From Pseudobdellovibrionaceae bacterium (GTDB lineage Bacteria; Bdellovibrionota; Bdellovibrionia; Bdellovibrionales; Bdellovibrionaceae): a DNA stretch of 64,000 bases. The number at the start of each line of letters is the position of its first letter. Positions within the stretch are counted from its first letter, which is position 1. The stretch spans positions 1 through 64,000 of the forward strand of contig JALHMX010000015.1 in NCBI GenBank assembly GCA_022843825.1, written 5' to 3'. Position numbers and translations under genes: made by a program. A model generated the notes under the pieces. The model worked only from the letters and a program-made list of their open reading frames with translations, was not told where the DNA came from and searched no databases. Below are positions 45,654-55,371 of the stretch, in pieces.

Positions 45654-46517
45654 GTGAGATTAAATCTATTTTCTACCATTCTTGTTTTTGTGTTGGCTGC
45701 AGTCAGTCAGTCAGTGCTGGCGCAAACAACATCTCCTCGTGGGGGAAATAGCTATGATAATAAGGCGTTGCCTGTAGCATCAGATGTTATGCCTAGCGAA
45801 CTTAGTGGTGTGGATATTGAGGAAAAACTGGGTGAGACCATTGACCTTAGTATGCCAGTGACAAACGAAGCTGGAAATACAGTGACGCTGGGATCGTTGT
45901 TTCAAGATAATAAGCCCGTTTTGCTAAGCCCTATATATTACAACTGTCCAGGTCTTTGTAGTTTTCACTTTAATGGAGTTATCGAATCACTCCAAAAAAT
46001 TGATTGGAATCCCGGCGAAAAGTTTCAAGTCATAGCTTTTAGTTTTGATGCACAAGAGACGCCTGATTTAGCTGCTAAGAAAAAAATCAATTACATGAAA
46101 ATGTATAACCGACCGGGGACAGAGGGCGGTTTTCATTTTTTAACAGCAGATCAGTCGGTTGTTGATAAACTTATGGCGCAAGTGGGATTTCGTTTTAAAT
46201 GGAATGAAAAAGCCCAAGAATGGTCGCATGCTTCAGCTGCTATTATGATTTCTCCTTTAGGTAAAGTTACGCGTTACTTACATGGAGTCGAATTCAATCC
46301 GCAAGATATGAAATTTGCACTTAACGAAACCGCCAGTGGTAAAATTGGAAACATCGTCGATTCGATTCTTTTATATTGTTATCAGTTCGATCAACATCAA
46401 TCTCGATATGGTTTGCAGGTTTTTCGCGTCATGCAAATCGCGGGAGGAATAACGGTGTTGATTTTAGCTGTTTGGTTAGTGCCTGTATTTTTCAGAGCGC
46501 GAAGGGAGAAAGTGTAG
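45654..46517 (+). CDS. Sco1/SenC-family copper chaperone for cytochrome oxidase
   Basis: Signal peptide (ending VLAQ), a thioredoxin-like domain with the copper-binding CPGLC (C-x3-C) and the later His in EWSHASAAI, and a C-terminal membrane helix (IAGGITVLILAVWLVPVFF). Sco proteins deliver copper to the CuA site of subunit II, encoded by the next gene. GTG start with AAAGGA upstream. 287 residues, longer than a minimal Sco because of an N-terminal extension of about 40 residues and the C-terminal anchor. Confidence 0.9.
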   Translation: MRLNLFSTILVFVLAAVSQSVLAQTTSPRGGNSYDNKALPVASDVMPSELSGVDIEEKLGETIDLSMPVTNEAGNTVTLGSLFQDNKPVLLSPIYYNCPGLCSFHFNGVIESLQKIDWNPGEKFQVIAFSFDAQETPDLAAKKKINYMKMYNRPGTEGGFHFLTADQSVVDKLMAQVGFRFKWNEKAQEWSHASAAIMISPLGKVTRYLHGVEFNPQDMKFALNETASGKIGNIVDSILLYCYQFDQHQSRYGLQVFRVMQIAGGITVLILAVWLVPVFFRARREKV

Positions 46518-46519
46518 CC

Positions 46520-47512
46520 ATGTTGTCGTGGATTATAAAGAATCAGTTGGCAGAAGTGTTAATAGGTCGAGCGAATGCTCAGTCTTTTATGCCAACGCAG
46601 GCATCGGAGATTGCGAAAAGCGTTGATAGTCTTTACAGCTTTTTATTAATTATAAGTCTTATTGCATGTGTAATTGTTATTGGCGGTATGATTTATTTTG
46701 CTTATAAATATCGACGTCGGTCAGCCAATGATAAAACCGCTTACATTTCTCATGATACTCGTCTGGAAATTTTGTGGTCGGTAATACCATTAGTTATTTT
46801 CTTATTTGTTTTTGCATGGGGCTGGATTATTTACCATGACATGAGAACTATGCCGAAAGAGGCGCTTGAAATTCAAGTCATCGGCCGACAATGGGCGTGG
46901 GTGGCTGAGTACAAAAATGGTGTTCAGTCGAACGTACTTGTTGTTCCTGTTAAGCGTGATATCCGCCTTGTTTTAAGTTCTCCGGATGTTATTCACTCAT
47001 TTTATGTTCCATCGTTTCGTATTAAACAAGACGTGGTTCCTGGTCGATATACCTCGTTATGGTTCAGGGCAGAAGTTATGGGTGAGTTTCACGTATTTTG
47101 CGCTGAATTTTGCGGTACTTCACACTCAGGCATGATCACAAAACTGCGCGTGGTTTCTCAGACAGACTTTGATAAGTGGCTGATTGAGGAAGCGGATTCT
47201 TCATTGCTGCCACCCGTTGAATACGGTAAAAAATTATTTACCACTAAAACCTGTGCCAGCTGCCATTTTGAAGATCAGCCAGGCGTGAAAATTGGTCCTA
47301 CTATGAAGGGGCTCTTCGGATTAGAAAATCATGAAATGGTCGATGGGACAACCGTTACCGCTGATGAGAATTATCTTCGGGAATCAATATTAGCGTCTCA
47401 AGCAAAAGTAGTTAAAGGTTTTGGACCGCGCTCAGCTATGCCGGCGTTCCAAGGTCAGCTTTCGGAAAAAGAACTTTCGGCAATAATCGAATATATTAAA
47501 AGTATTAAATAG
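46520..47512 (+). CDS. coxB: Cytochrome c oxidase subunit II with fused cytochrome c domain (caa3 type)
   Basis: Starts at ATG 46520, three bases after the Sco stop; GGGAGAA lies upstream. Two membrane helices, then the CuA domain with [15 protein letters not shown] (C-x3-C-x3-H-x2-M), then a C-terminal cytochrome c domain with CASCH and a likely distal Met in SAMPAF. 330 residues. The fused heme domain accepts electrons directly from cytochrome c or from the complex III, and defines the caa3 group. Confidence 0.95.
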   Translation: MLSWIIKNQLAEVLIGRANAQSFMPTQASEIAKSVDSLYSFLLIISLIACVIVIGGMIYFAYKYRRRSANDKTAYISHDTRLEILWSVIPLVIFLFVFAWGWIIYHDMRTMPKEALEIQVIGRQWAWVAEYKNGVQSNVLVVPVKRDIRLVLSSPDVIHSFYVPSFRIKQDVVPGRYTSLWFRAEVMGEFHVFCAEFCGTSHSGMITKLRVVSQTDFDKWLIEEADSSLLPPVEYGKKLFTTKTCASCHFEDQPGVKIGPTMKGLFGLENHEMVDGTTVTADENYLRESILASQAKVVKGFGPRSAMPAFQGQLSEKELSAIIEYIKSIK

Positions 47513-47523
47513 TAGAGGTACTT

Positions 47524-49128
47524 ATGGCACATGCAGGACACGATGTTGATTATATCCACGCAGAAAAAGGTTTAAAGTCTTGGTTACTGACTTTAGATCA
47601 TAAGCGAATAGGAATTTTATATTTTGTTACAGTGATGTTTTTCTTTCTTTGCGGCGGGATTGCCGCTTTATTACTGCGGGGAGAGCTTTTTTCATACAAC
47701 GCTCAGGCCAATGTAGGGGAAATTTTAAAAAATGGTGATATCTATAATCAGGTAATGACTTATCACGGAGCCATCATGGTCTTCATGGTTATCATTCCAG
47801 GTATTCCAGCAATTTTAGGGAACTTCTTTTTACCGCTAATGATCGGTGCAAAAGATGTAGCTTTTCCAAAGCTTAATTTATTAAGTTGGTATTGTTTAAT
47901 GGCAGGTGCTGCTTTGGCCATCTTAACGATGTTTACTGGTCGCGTGGATACGGGCTGGACGTTTTACACTCCTTACTCAATTCAAACGGGAACTGCAGTT
48001 TCGATGATGGTGGTCGCTGCCTTTATTATGGGGATGAGTTCTATTTTAACAGGATTAAATTTCATTGTTACCGTTCATAAGTTACGAGCTCCGGGCATGA
48101 CAATGCACCGAATGCCTTTATTTGTATGGGCTTTATACTCAACAGCTATTATTCAAGTTTTAGCGACGCCAGTGTTAGCCATAACATTGTTGTTATTGAT
48201 GATGGAGCGCGTACTGGGAGTAGGTATTTTTGATCCCAAGCTTGGCGGAGACCCCGTTTTATTCCAACATTTTTTTTGGTTTTACTCACATCCAGCAGTT
48301 TATATTATGATCTTGCCGGCGATGGGCATCATTTCTGAGCTTATCACTACATACTCTAAAAAAGTGATTTTTGGATATACAGCGATTGCCTATTCATCTT
48401 TAGGTATTGCAGCAGTTTCATTTTTTGTTTGGGGACATCATATGTATGTATCTGGACAATCTGAGTTAGCAGGAACTGTCTTTTCATTTTTAACGATGTT
48501 AGTTGGAGTGCCAACAGCAATTAAAATGTTTAACTGGGTTGCGACCATGTACAAAGGATCGATAGAATTTAGATCTCCTATGTTGTACGCGATGGGATTT
48601 TTATTTTTATTTGCTATCGGTGGAGTGACAGGAATCATGTTAGCTACATTGGCGGTAGACGTGCATTTTCATGACACCTATTTTGTGGTGGCCCATTTTC
48701 ATTATGTGATGGTTGGTGGAACGTTAATGGCCATCATGGGTGGATTTTTTCATTGGTTTCCTAAAATGTTCGGCAAAATGTACAATGAAGCAGGAGCACG
48801 CTGGTCTTTTGTTTTTATCTTCGTGGGATTTAACGTAACCTTTTTTCCTCAGTTTATTTTAGGTGGTATGGGAATGCCACGTCGATATTTTGACTACATA
48901 GCTGCTTATCAACCATTAAATCGTATTTCAACGGTCGGTTCTTGGCTGATCTTAACAGGATTCTTGATTGGATTATATGTGATCATTCAAGGTTTAAGAA
49001 AAGGCGCTAAGGCTCCTCCAAACCCTTGGGGATCAACAACGCTTGAGTGGCAAACAGCATCGCCACCCATCGTTCACAACTTTGACCACGAACCAGTGGT
49101 AACTGCGGGGCCATATGAGTACAAGTAG
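47524..49128 (+). CDS. coxA: Cytochrome c oxidase subunit I (A2-type caa3)
   Basis: Heme-copper oxidase catalytic subunit, 534 residues, 12 helices. The heme a ligand His is in [10 protein letters not shown], the CuB and heme a3 region in [21 protein letters not shown] and [14 protein letters not shown]. The helix VI motif is YSHPAVY; in A1-type oxidases it is GHPEVY. Loss of the Glu and gain of the YS pair mark the A2 subfamily, where Tyr and Ser take over proton passage in the D channel. AGAGG precedes the ATG. Confidence 0.96.
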   Translation: MAHAGHDVDYIHAEKGLKSWLLTLDHKRIGILYFVTVMFFFLCGGIAALLLRGELFSYNAQANVGEILKNGDIYNQVMTYHGAIMVFMVIIPGIPAILGNFFLPLMIGAKDVAFPKLNLLSWYCLMAGAALAILTMFTGRVDTGWTFYTPYSIQTGTAVSMMVVAAFIMGMSSILTGLNFIVTVHKLRAPGMTMHRMPLFVWALYSTAIIQVLATPVLAITLLLLMMERVLGVGIFDPKLGGDPVLFQHFFWFYSHPAVYIMILPAMGIISELITTYSKKVIFGYTAIAYSSLGIAAVSFFVWGHHMYVSGQSELAGTVFSFLTMLVGVPTAIKMFNWVATMYKGSIEFRSPMLYAMGFLFLFAIGGVTGIMLATLAVDVHFHDTYFVVAHFHYVMVGGTLMAIMGGFFHWFPKMFGKMYNEAGARWSFVFIFVGFNVTFFPQFILGGMGMPRRYFDYIAAYQPLNRISTVGSWLILTGFLIGLYVIIQGLRKGAKAPPNPWGSTTLEWQTASPPIVHNFDHEPVVTAGPYEYK

Positions 49129-49801
49129 AGTTATAGACGGCGTAAATGTTCAGTCCCATTACCGTGATGTAGATCATCAGTTCTCATCAGCGAAGCAAGG
49201 TATTTGGTTGTTCATGGTGACGGAGATTTTGATGTTTGGCGGGCTCTTCGTAGCCTATGCGCTTTATCATATGATGTATCCAGAAATGTTTGCAGAGGGA
49301 GCGCGATTTTTAGATTGGCGCCTAGGATTTGTGAACACGTTAGTGCTTATTTTCTCGTCTTTAACAATGGCTTTGGGTATTTATTATTGTCAGTTAAATC
49401 AAACTAAAAAAGCCGCTATTGCTTTAGCTGTAACAGTTGTTTGTGCTGGTATTTTCATGGTGATTAAATATTTTGAATACACGCACAAATTCCACATGGG
49501 GATTTTTCCAGGAGCGATGTTGAATATGGAACAGTTAAATAACTATTTAGCTGCAGCCGGAGAGCCGTTAGTTAAAAGCCCTAATCTTGGTCTTTACTTT
49601 GGATTCTACTTTTGTATGTCTGGTCTTCATGGACTTCACGTTATGATTGGAATGGGACTAATTACATGGTTATTTATAAAAACATTGCGTGGACATTTTA
49701 AACCTAATTATTACACACCTGTTGAAGGCGTGGGAATTTTTTGGCATATCGTCGACTTAATTTGGATTTTCTTATTCCCGTTACTTTACTTGGTTGGATA
49801 A
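49115..49801 (+). CDS. coxC: Cytochrome c oxidase subunit III
   Basis: Seven-helix-like subunit [41 protein letters not shown]-like and [13 protein letters not shown], ending [19 protein letters not shown]. 228 residues is typical of caa3 subunit III proteins. It overlaps the coxA stop by 14 nt. Confidence 0.94.
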   Translation: MSTSRVIDGVNVQSHYRDVDHQFSSAKQGIWLFMVTEILMFGGLFVAYALYHMMYPEMFAEGARFLDWRLGFVNTLVLIFSSLTMALGIYYCQLNQTKKAAIALAVTVVCAGIFMVIKYFEYTHKFHMGIFPGAMLNMEQLNNYLAAAGEPLVKSPNLGLYFGFYFCMSGLHGLHVMIGMGLITWLFIKTLRGHFKPNYYTPVEGVGIFWHIVDLIWIFLFPLLYLVG

Positions 49802-49837
49802 AGGAGAAGTCGTGCTGTAAGCACGCAAGGAGAACAT

Positions 49838-50182
49838 ATGGCTCAAAAAAAATCGTCTGATCATTCAGCAGAGCATGAAAGCTTACATCATATAACGCCT
49901 TTTAGTGTGTATATGAAGGTGGCTATTGCGTTATTTGTATTAACTTTTTTAACTATAGGATTTCACTCTATTCGTGAGTACCTTGGACCGGCAGCTGCTT
50001 TGGTGGCCTTTGCCATTGCCGCAGTAAAAGCTTATTTGGTCATGGCTTACTTCATGCATTTAAAATATGACATTCCATTAAATCGCCTTATTTTTGCGAC
50101 TGGTTTTTTCTTTTTGTTACTTTTATTTGCCATAACGGCCTTAGATATTTGGTCAAGAGTACCCGTAGAATCGATTTTATAA
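49838..50182 (+). CDS. coxD: Cytochrome c oxidase subunit IV
   Basis: 114 residues with three membrane helices (YMKVAIALFVLTFLTIGFHS, AAALVAFAIAAVKAYLVMAYFMHLKYD, LIFATGFFFLLLLFAITALDIWS). AVKAYLVMAYFMHLKYD is the signature of the prokaryotic subunit IV (CtaF/CoxD). The 36-nt gap before it includes a small imperfect hairpin and AAGGAG. Confidence 0.92.
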   Translation: MAQKKSSDHSAEHESLHHITPFSVYMKVAIALFVLTFLTIGFHSIREYLGPAAALVAFAIAAVKAYLVMAYFMHLKYDIPLNRLIFATGFFFLLLLFAITALDIWSRVPVESIL

Positions 50183-50201
50183 CTGATGATAAGTAGGAGA
50201 A

Positions 50202-51080
50202 GTGTTTAAACTATATTCTCAGCTGACTAAATTTGGAATTGTCATATTTGTTTTACTAGCCGGTATTGCGGGATACGCAACCGGCTTTTTTGTGGAAACA
50301 ACGTTCGAAATTAAACACTTTCTTAAATTTTTATTAGGTTTATATTTTTTAAGTTCAGGAAGTTTGGCTTTAAATCAAGTTCAAGAATATAAGCTTGATC
50401 GAAAAATGCCGCGCACGCAAAATCGCCCGATAGCTTTAGGAAAAATTAAGCCACTGGCTGGTTTAATTATTTCAGTATGTATGTTAGCTGTAGGGATTAA
50501 TTTCTTGTTTGAACTATCAACCGCGGCAGGTTGGGTGTCGATTGCTTCCGTTATTCTATATAACTTTTTTTATACTATTTTCTGGAAGCCACGCTGGGTG
50601 TTCGCAGCGGTGCCAGGTGCTATTCCTGGCGCATTGCCGGTCACTATTGGTTATGCGGTTAATAATCCCAATATTTTTAATTCAGAATCTGTCTATCTAT
50701 TTTTAATTATGTTTTTATGGCAAATGCCACACTTTTGGATGATCGCTTTAAAATTTATTGAAGATTATCGCTTAGGGGGTTTTCCTACTTTGCCTGTAAC
50801 CTTAGGGGCTGAGAAAACTTATTTTCAGATTGGCATGTATACTTTTGCCTACGCTGGAGTTGCCGTTGCTGCGCCTTTTTTTCTGTATACTAGCTGGCTC
50901 TACGTTTTGCTGGTTTTTCCCATCGCCTTTATGCTGATTAAAAAATTTTTCGACTTTTACAATAGCCATGGCGAAAAAGGTTGGCTTAGCTTTTTTATGT
51001 GGACAAATATCTCGATGCTGGTCTTTATTTATATTCCTGTGATTGATAAATGGAGCTTCTTGTTTTTAGAGCGAAGCTAG
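50202..51080 (+). CDS. ctaB: Heme O synthase (protoheme IX farnesyltransferase)
   Basis: UbiA-family prenyltransferase that farnesylates heme B to heme O for the oxidase. The first Asp-rich motif reads NQVQEYKLDRKMPRTQNRP; relative to the usual N-x3-D-x3-D, the first Asp is Glu. The second motif is EDYRLGGFPTLPVTLG, with RLGGFPTLP for the usual RAAGFPMLP. Nine hydrophobic segments, 292 residues. GTG start with AGGAG only 2 nt upstream. Heme A synthase (ctaA) is not in the window. Confidence 0.9.
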   Translation: MFKLYSQLTKFGIVIFVLLAGIAGYATGFFVETTFEIKHFLKFLLGLYFLSSGSLALNQVQEYKLDRKMPRTQNRPIALGKIKPLAGLIISVCMLAVGINFLFELSTAAGWVSIASVILYNFFYTIFWKPRWVFAAVPGAIPGALPVTIGYAVNNPNIFNSESVYLFLIMFLWQMPHFWMIALKFIEDYRLGGFPTLPVTLGAEKTYFQIGMYTFAYAGVAVAAPFFLYTSWLYVLLVFPIAFMLIKKFFDFYNSHGEKGWLSFFMWTNISMLVFIYIPVIDKWSFLFLERS

Positions 51081-51745
51081 CTAATTCTCAGCTCCGCTGG
51101 CGTGTCGATCTGCCTAAAAGGATGGGCCGCTATAAAGGCTGGTTGCTTTAGACAATGTTGATAGATTTGATAAGCTTTGGGAAAAGTTGTGATATCTACG
51201 CCAAAGCGCTCAGCAGTGACCATTTGAGGAATTAAGAATAAATCAGCAGCTGTGATTTCATTTCCAAAACAAAATAATCCGGCGGTGTTAACCAACATTT
51301 TTTCACAAGCACTTAAGCCAGATTGAATCCAATGCTGCGTCCATGTTTTACGATCTTCTTCAGAAATTTTAAGCTGTGCTTCCAAATACTTTAAAGTTTT
51401 TAAGTTACCATAGGCATGGGTATCGGCATTAATAATTTGGCAAAACTGTTTGATTAAGAATTTTTTGTTAATATCTTTGGGGTATAGTGGAACAGTGTGG
51501 GGAAATGCTTCGTCAAGATAATCAATAATTACGGATGATTGAGCCAGCGTGAAACCATTGTGAACCAGGGTGGGTACGCCGCCTAAAGGATTTATTTGGC
51601 GATAAGTTGTTTGATTTTGCTCTCCGCCGTTATTAAGCAGATGCACGGGGCGATATTCAAATTTAAGCTGCTTAAGATTAAGTGCAATTCGAACGCGGAA
51701 CGAAGTTGAGCTTCGAAAGTAATTATAAAGAATTAAATTTTCCAT
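51077..51745 (-). CDS. maiA: Maleylacetoacetate isomerase (zeta-class glutathione transferase)
   Basis: Glutathione-dependent isomerase of tyrosine breakdown. The zeta-class signature SSTSFRVRIAL (SSCSWRVRIAL in most) lies at residues 12-22; GGVPTLVHNGFTLAQSSVIIDYLDEAFP is the glutathione-binding segment. The usual catalytic Cys in that signature is Thr here. 222 residues is normal. The fumarylacetoacetase-family gene at 52464 would act at the next step. The gene overlaps the convergent ctaB by 4 nt. Confidence 0.87.
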   Translation of the reverse strand: MENLILYNYFRSSTSFRVRIALNLKQLKFEYRPVHLLNNGGEQNQTTYRQINPLGGVPTLVHNGFTLAQSSVIIDYLDEAFPHTVPLYPKDINKKFLIKQFCQIINADTHAYGNLKTLKYLEAQLKISEEDRKTWTQHWIQSGLSACEKMLVNTAGLFCFGNEITAADLFLIPQMVTAERFGVDITTFPKAYQIYQHCLKQPAFIAAHPFRQIDTPAELRIS

Positions 51746-51889
51746 GCCCTATGTTTGAATAGATATGTGGTCACGCCAACCCTTGCTGCTATGGGTTAAG
51801 CAAAGTCATCTATTTTGTAGGATTCTGAGTTCAAAATGATATAAATAACTGATCAATAACATATAGTTTTTGTCTATAAGGAGAATAGC

Positions 51890-52447
51890 ATGAAAAAGGC
51901 ATTTATCGGATTTTTTGTAGTGGTGGCTAGTTTATTAGTACAACCGGCTTCGGCGGAGCTTTCATACACGATGCCCGCATTAGAGTTTGGTTTTAAATGG
52001 AACTCTATGGATCTTGATGGCGCAACATCTAATAAACAAACTTTAGGTTTTCAAATGGGTGGATCTATAGTCGTAGATATAAATGAGACCTTTGGACTAA
52101 GAACCGGTTTGTTTTATTCCGAGAGACCGTTTAAATCAGATTTTGTAGGCGGAGATGCTTCCGGAAAAATCACGTATATCGATGTGCCAGTTCACTTAAT
52201 GTTTATGTTAGAAGATTATGCCGGAATTTATTTGGGTCCATCGTTATCGATGAAACTTGGTGATGAAGTTACTCCTGGCTCTTTAACTGGCGTGAAATCT
52301 ACGATCGTGCCGATCGCCTTTGGTGGTGCTTTTAAAGTTTCTGAAAACTTTGGTTTAAATTTATTTTTTGAAACGATTGCTTCTGATTTGGCAGACGGTA
52401 TTACCGCCTCTCGTGGTATCGGCATCAACGGATTTTTAGCATTTTAG
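51890..52447 (+). CDS. Outer-membrane beta-barrel protein
   Basis: Signal peptide MKKAFIGFFVVVASLLVQPASA, then an eight-strand OmpA/OmpW-like barrel pattern of alternating hydrophobic residues (GFQMGGSIVVDINETFGLRTGLFYS, YIDVPVHLMFML, AGIYLGPSLSMKLG, FGGAFKVSENFGLNLFFET) ending in GINGFLAF with the C-terminal Phe needed for BAM insertion. AAGGAG precedes the ATG, 185 residues. The porin family PorT/OMP_b-brl is the likely match. Confidence 0.85.
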   Translation: MKKAFIGFFVVVASLLVQPASAELSYTMPALEFGFKWNSMDLDGATSNKQTLGFQMGGSIVVDINETFGLRTGLFYSERPFKSDFVGGDASGKITYIDVPVHLMFMLEDYAGIYLGPSLSMKLGDEVTPGSLTGVKSTIVPIAFGGAFKVSENFGLNLFFETIASDLADGITASRGIGINGFLAF

Positions 52448-52463
52448 TAGGCGAAGGGTCTTT

Positions 52464-53447
52464 GTGAAATTAGCATCGTTGAAATCTTCTCAAAGTCTTG
52501 ATGGCGAACTGGTTGTTGTCAGCCAAGATAATAAATTCTATATATCTGCTTCTGACATAGCCCCGAGCTTATTGTCGGCAATGGACTCATGGGAACGACT
52601 TCAACCGTTGCTTCAACGGCGCTATCAAGATTTGAATGAAAATAAAGTGGCTGGTAAGGTAGAAATTAAAAACACCGAGATCTTTGAGTCCGCATTACCG
52701 CGAACATGGCTGTTTGCCGATGGATCAGCATTTATTCACCATATTAAATTGGTCAGACAGGCGCGTAAGGCGCCGCTACCAGAAACGATTTTAACTGTAC
52801 CATTAATGTATCAGGGTGAAAGCGGTCGTTTTTTAGCGCCAAACGAAGATATCCCTCAGCGGGATTTTTCGCATGGGACTGACTTTGAGGGCGAAGTTGG
52901 CGTGATTGTCGATCGTGTTCCTATGGGAGTTACACCTGAAGACGCATTGTCGCATATTAAGCTGATAGTTATCATGAACGATGTTAGTCTTCGCGGATTA
53001 ATTCCTGCTGAATTGGCGAATGGGTTTGGTTTTTTTCAAAGTAAGCCCAATAGTGCTTTATCACCTTTTGCAGTGACGCCCGATGAATTAGGCAGCGCAT
53101 GGAATAAAGGTCGGGTGCATCTTCCATTGCATGTAAAATATAATAATGAATTTTTTGGTAAAGCTAATGCTAACGAAATGCAGTTTCACTTTGGAGAGTT
53201 GATTGCTCACGCAGCTAAAACTCGCCCCTTGGCAGCAGGCTCATTGATTGGCAGCGGAACGGTTTCTAATGAGGATCCTGCGATGGGATCTAGTTGTTTA
53301 GTAGAAAAAAGAACGATTGAGCAGATTAAAACCGGTGAAGCGAAGACTCCTTACATGAAGGTCGGGGATACCGTTCAAATCGAAATGTTCAACAATAAGG
53401 ATCAAAATCTGTTCGGTACTATTCTACAGAAAGTTGTAAAGGCTTAG
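52464..53447 (+). CDS. Fumarylacetoacetate hydrolase-family protein
   Basis: FAH superfamily enzyme, 327 residues. The metal-binding acids are in HGTDFEGEVGVIVD; other conserved parts are VIMNDVSLRGLIPAEL, FFQSKPNSALSPFAVTP, and GSLIGSGTVSNEDP. It matches the larger, bacterial fumarylacetoacetase form that starts MKLASLKSSQSLDGELVVVS. With maiA on the other strand it would give the end of homogentisate breakdown to fumarate and acetoacetate. GTG start with AAGGG upstream. Confidence 0.85.
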   Translation: MKLASLKSSQSLDGELVVVSQDNKFYISASDIAPSLLSAMDSWERLQPLLQRRYQDLNENKVAGKVEIKNTEIFESALPRTWLFADGSAFIHHIKLVRQARKAPLPETILTVPLMYQGESGRFLAPNEDIPQRDFSHGTDFEGEVGVIVDRVPMGVTPEDALSHIKLIVIMNDVSLRGLIPAELANGFGFFQSKPNSALSPFAVTPDELGSAWNKGRVHLPLHVKYNNEFFGKANANEMQFHFGELIAHAAKTRPLAAGSLIGSGTVSNEDPAMGSSCLVEKRTIEQIKTGEAKTPYMKVGDTVQIEMFNNKDQNLFGTILQKVVKA

Positions 53448-53453
53448 CCTAAG

Positions 53454-54353
53454 TTGAATGTGAATCATTATCAAATTTATAAAAATTTTTATAACAATGC
53501 TAAAGCTCTTCGAAGTGAGTTTGAGGATAACTTTAAAGATCCACGCAAGACTTCTTCTAAAAGATTTGTTTGGGATTATTGGTTTTTTGAAGATCAGTAT
53601 CATCTTATTCGAACCCCAGCTGTTCATTATTTTTCAAAAAAAATATATACTGAGTTTCATTCTCATCTTGTTCAGTGGGGCCGAGAGAACTTAGGTTGTC
53701 ATGATATTTCTCCGCCGTGGCTCAGCTATTATGTGGATGGGTGTTATCAAAACTTACATTCGGATGTTCCGCATGGCCCATGGGCTTTTGTATATTCGCT
53801 GACGCGGGCAGGTGGTTTTAAAGGTGGTGAGACTTTAATATTAAAGCCGCAAACTTTGAACTATTGGAGCACCTTTCAAGATCAAGCCGATCGCGAATAT
53901 AATAGTTTTGTGAATCGTATACCAAGCCTGTTTAATCAATTGGTGGTGTTTGATCCGCGCTTTCCTCATGGCGTAACGGAAGTTAAAGGAACACGAGATC
54001 CAATGGAGGCTCGACTAGTTATGCATGGCTGGTTCGTAGAGCCGCGTCCCTATGTGGTGGGTGGGTTGTCGACAGCCCAGGTTCAAAAAGCTTTAACGCC
54101 GCAATTTTTAATTTTAGAGCACATGTTGTCTGAGATGGGTCCAATGCATGGCACCTTGTCATTGCGCTTAGGAATAGAAGCATCAGGCAAAATCAGTATG
54201 TGTAAGTTTGTTTCAAATACCGTGCTTTCTTTAGAAAGCAATCAGACTGATGAGAGGTTTTTTAATAAAAATTTAAACAAAATATTTAGTCAGGTCAGTT
54301 TTCCTCGGGCGCGAACCCGATCGATGATTACCATTCCTATATTGCTAAAATAA
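53454..54353 (+). CDS. 2-oxoglutarate/Fe(II)-dependent dioxygenase-like protein
   Basis: 299 residues from a TTG start (a GTG at 53460 is also possible). The iron-binding pattern is H-x-D in NLHSDVPHGPW, a distal His in RFPHGVTEV, and an Arg that would bind oxoglutarate in MEARLVMHGWF, the order of Fe2OG dioxygenases. The last 85 residues form an extra domain (LSLRLGIEASGKISMCKFVSNTVLSLESNQTD...) similar in pattern to TonB_C-type or AgmX-type end domains. It starts 6 nt after the FAH-family gene and so is in one operon with it. Substrate unknown. Confidence 0.72.
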   Translation: MNVNHYQIYKNFYNNAKALRSEFEDNFKDPRKTSSKRFVWDYWFFEDQYHLIRTPAVHYFSKKIYTEFHSHLVQWGRENLGCHDISPPWLSYYVDGCYQNLHSDVPHGPWAFVYSLTRAGGFKGGETLILKPQTLNYWSTFQDQADREYNSFVNRIPSLFNQLVVFDPRFPHGVTEVKGTRDPMEARLVMHGWFVEPRPYVVGGLSTAQVQKALTPQFLILEHMLSEMGPMHGTLSLRLGIEASGKISMCKFVSNTVLSLESNQTDERFFNKNLNKIFSQVSFPRARTRSMITIPILLK

Positions 54354-54361
54354 AAGGTTTT

Positions 54362-55315
54362 ATGACGTTAACCCAGTTATCCTATATCGTTGCCGTAGAT
54401 AAATACAAAAATTTTGGTATAGCGGCTGACAGTTGTAAAATTACTCAACCAACACTAAGCATGCAGATTCAAAAGCTTGAATCTGAACTTGGTGTTACTT
54501 TGTTTGATCGCAGCCAGCAGCCGATTAAAACCACCAAGTTAGGGGAAGCCTTAATATCGCAGGCACGGGTCGTGTTGAATGAGGCACAAAGATTTCAAGA
54601 TATAATTAATGATGATAAAGGCCAAGCTAAGGGTGAAATCGAAATTGGTATCATACCCACACTGGCTCCGTATTTACTGCCACTGTTTATTAAAAAGTTT
54701 AGTGATAAGCATCCACTACTGAATATTAAAATTCACGAGCTACAGACCCATGAAATCTTAGAAAAGCTTAAAGGGAATCAATTAGACATCGGACTATTAG
54801 TGATTCCAATTGAAGACGAAAAATTAGTTAGCCACCCTTTATTTTATGAACCTTTTCTGTTGTACACATCAGACAAAAATATGATTTCGCAAAAAACTAA
54901 GGTTCAGCAAAGTGATCTTAATTCATCGGATTTGTGGCTATTGACGGAAGGGCATTGCTTTCGTGATCAGACTTTAGCTATTTGCAAAAACCGTAAAAAA
55001 GTGTCTGATGAACGAAGAAATGTAAAATTTGAAAGTGGCAGTCTTGAGACATTACGTCGCATGGTGGACGAAGAGAATGGCTTTACGTTGCTTCCGTATT
55101 TGGCGGCTCAAGGTTTCTATAGTTCTAAAAAATTAAAAGAATTTTCGAATCCAGTACCGACTCGCGAAGTTAGCCTAATTCATTCGACCTATTTTAAACG
55201 TGATAACATTAAAAACTCTCTGATGGAAGTGATTCAAAAATCACTGCCCAAAGAAATATCTCAAACTCCTGGGAAGAATTCTCAAGTTATCGATTTGCCT
55301 ATAGGTAAAAACTAA
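54362..55315 (+). CDS. oxyR: Peroxide-sensing LysR-type regulator OxyR
   Basis: N-terminal LysR helix-turn-helix (LTQLSYIVAVDKYKNFGIAADSCKITQPTLSMQIQKLESELGVTLFDR), then the effector domain. The two redox cysteines are at C199 and C208 in EGHCFRDQTLAIC, the same positions and spacing as in E. coli OxyR, so it should form a disulfide in peroxide. AAAGG precedes the ATG. No catalase or peroxiredoxin gene adjoins; trxB at 7788 could be a target. 317 residues, with a C-terminal extension of about 15. Confidence 0.93.
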   Translation: MTLTQLSYIVAVDKYKNFGIAADSCKITQPTLSMQIQKLESELGVTLFDRSQQPIKTTKLGEALISQARVVLNEAQRFQDIINDDKGQAKGEIEIGIIPTLAPYLLPLFIKKFSDKHPLLNIKIHELQTHEILEKLKGNQLDIGLLVIPIEDEKLVSHPLFYEPFLLYTSDKNMISQKTKVQQSDLNSSDLWLLTEGHCFRDQTLAICKNRKKVSDERRNVKFESGSLETLRRMVDEENGFTLLPYLAAQGFYSSKKLKEFSNPVPTREVSLIHSTYFKRDNIKNSLMEVIQKSLPKEISQTPGKNSQVIDLPIGKN

Positions 55316-55317
55316 AA

Positions 55318-55370
55318 AGGGTCAGGCTCCCTTTCTTCTCGCATCGCGTCCCAAAAAGTAGCCTGGCACT
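55318..55370. repeat. REP-like hairpin, degenerate copy 3
   Basis: The left half GGGTCAGGCTCCCTTT and right half AAAAGTAGCCTGGCAC (55354-55369) pair imperfectly. The right half is identical over 16 nt to copy 2, while the left half looks like copy 1 in its CCCTTT. It therefore seems a hybrid of two variants. It lies between two convergent genes. Confidence 0.7.
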
Positions 55371-55371
55371 T

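Noticed and set aside
46376-46519. Long N-terminal extension of coxB from 46376
   Set aside because: It overlaps the Sco gene in another frame; the ATG at 46520 has a ribosome-binding site and a normal start.
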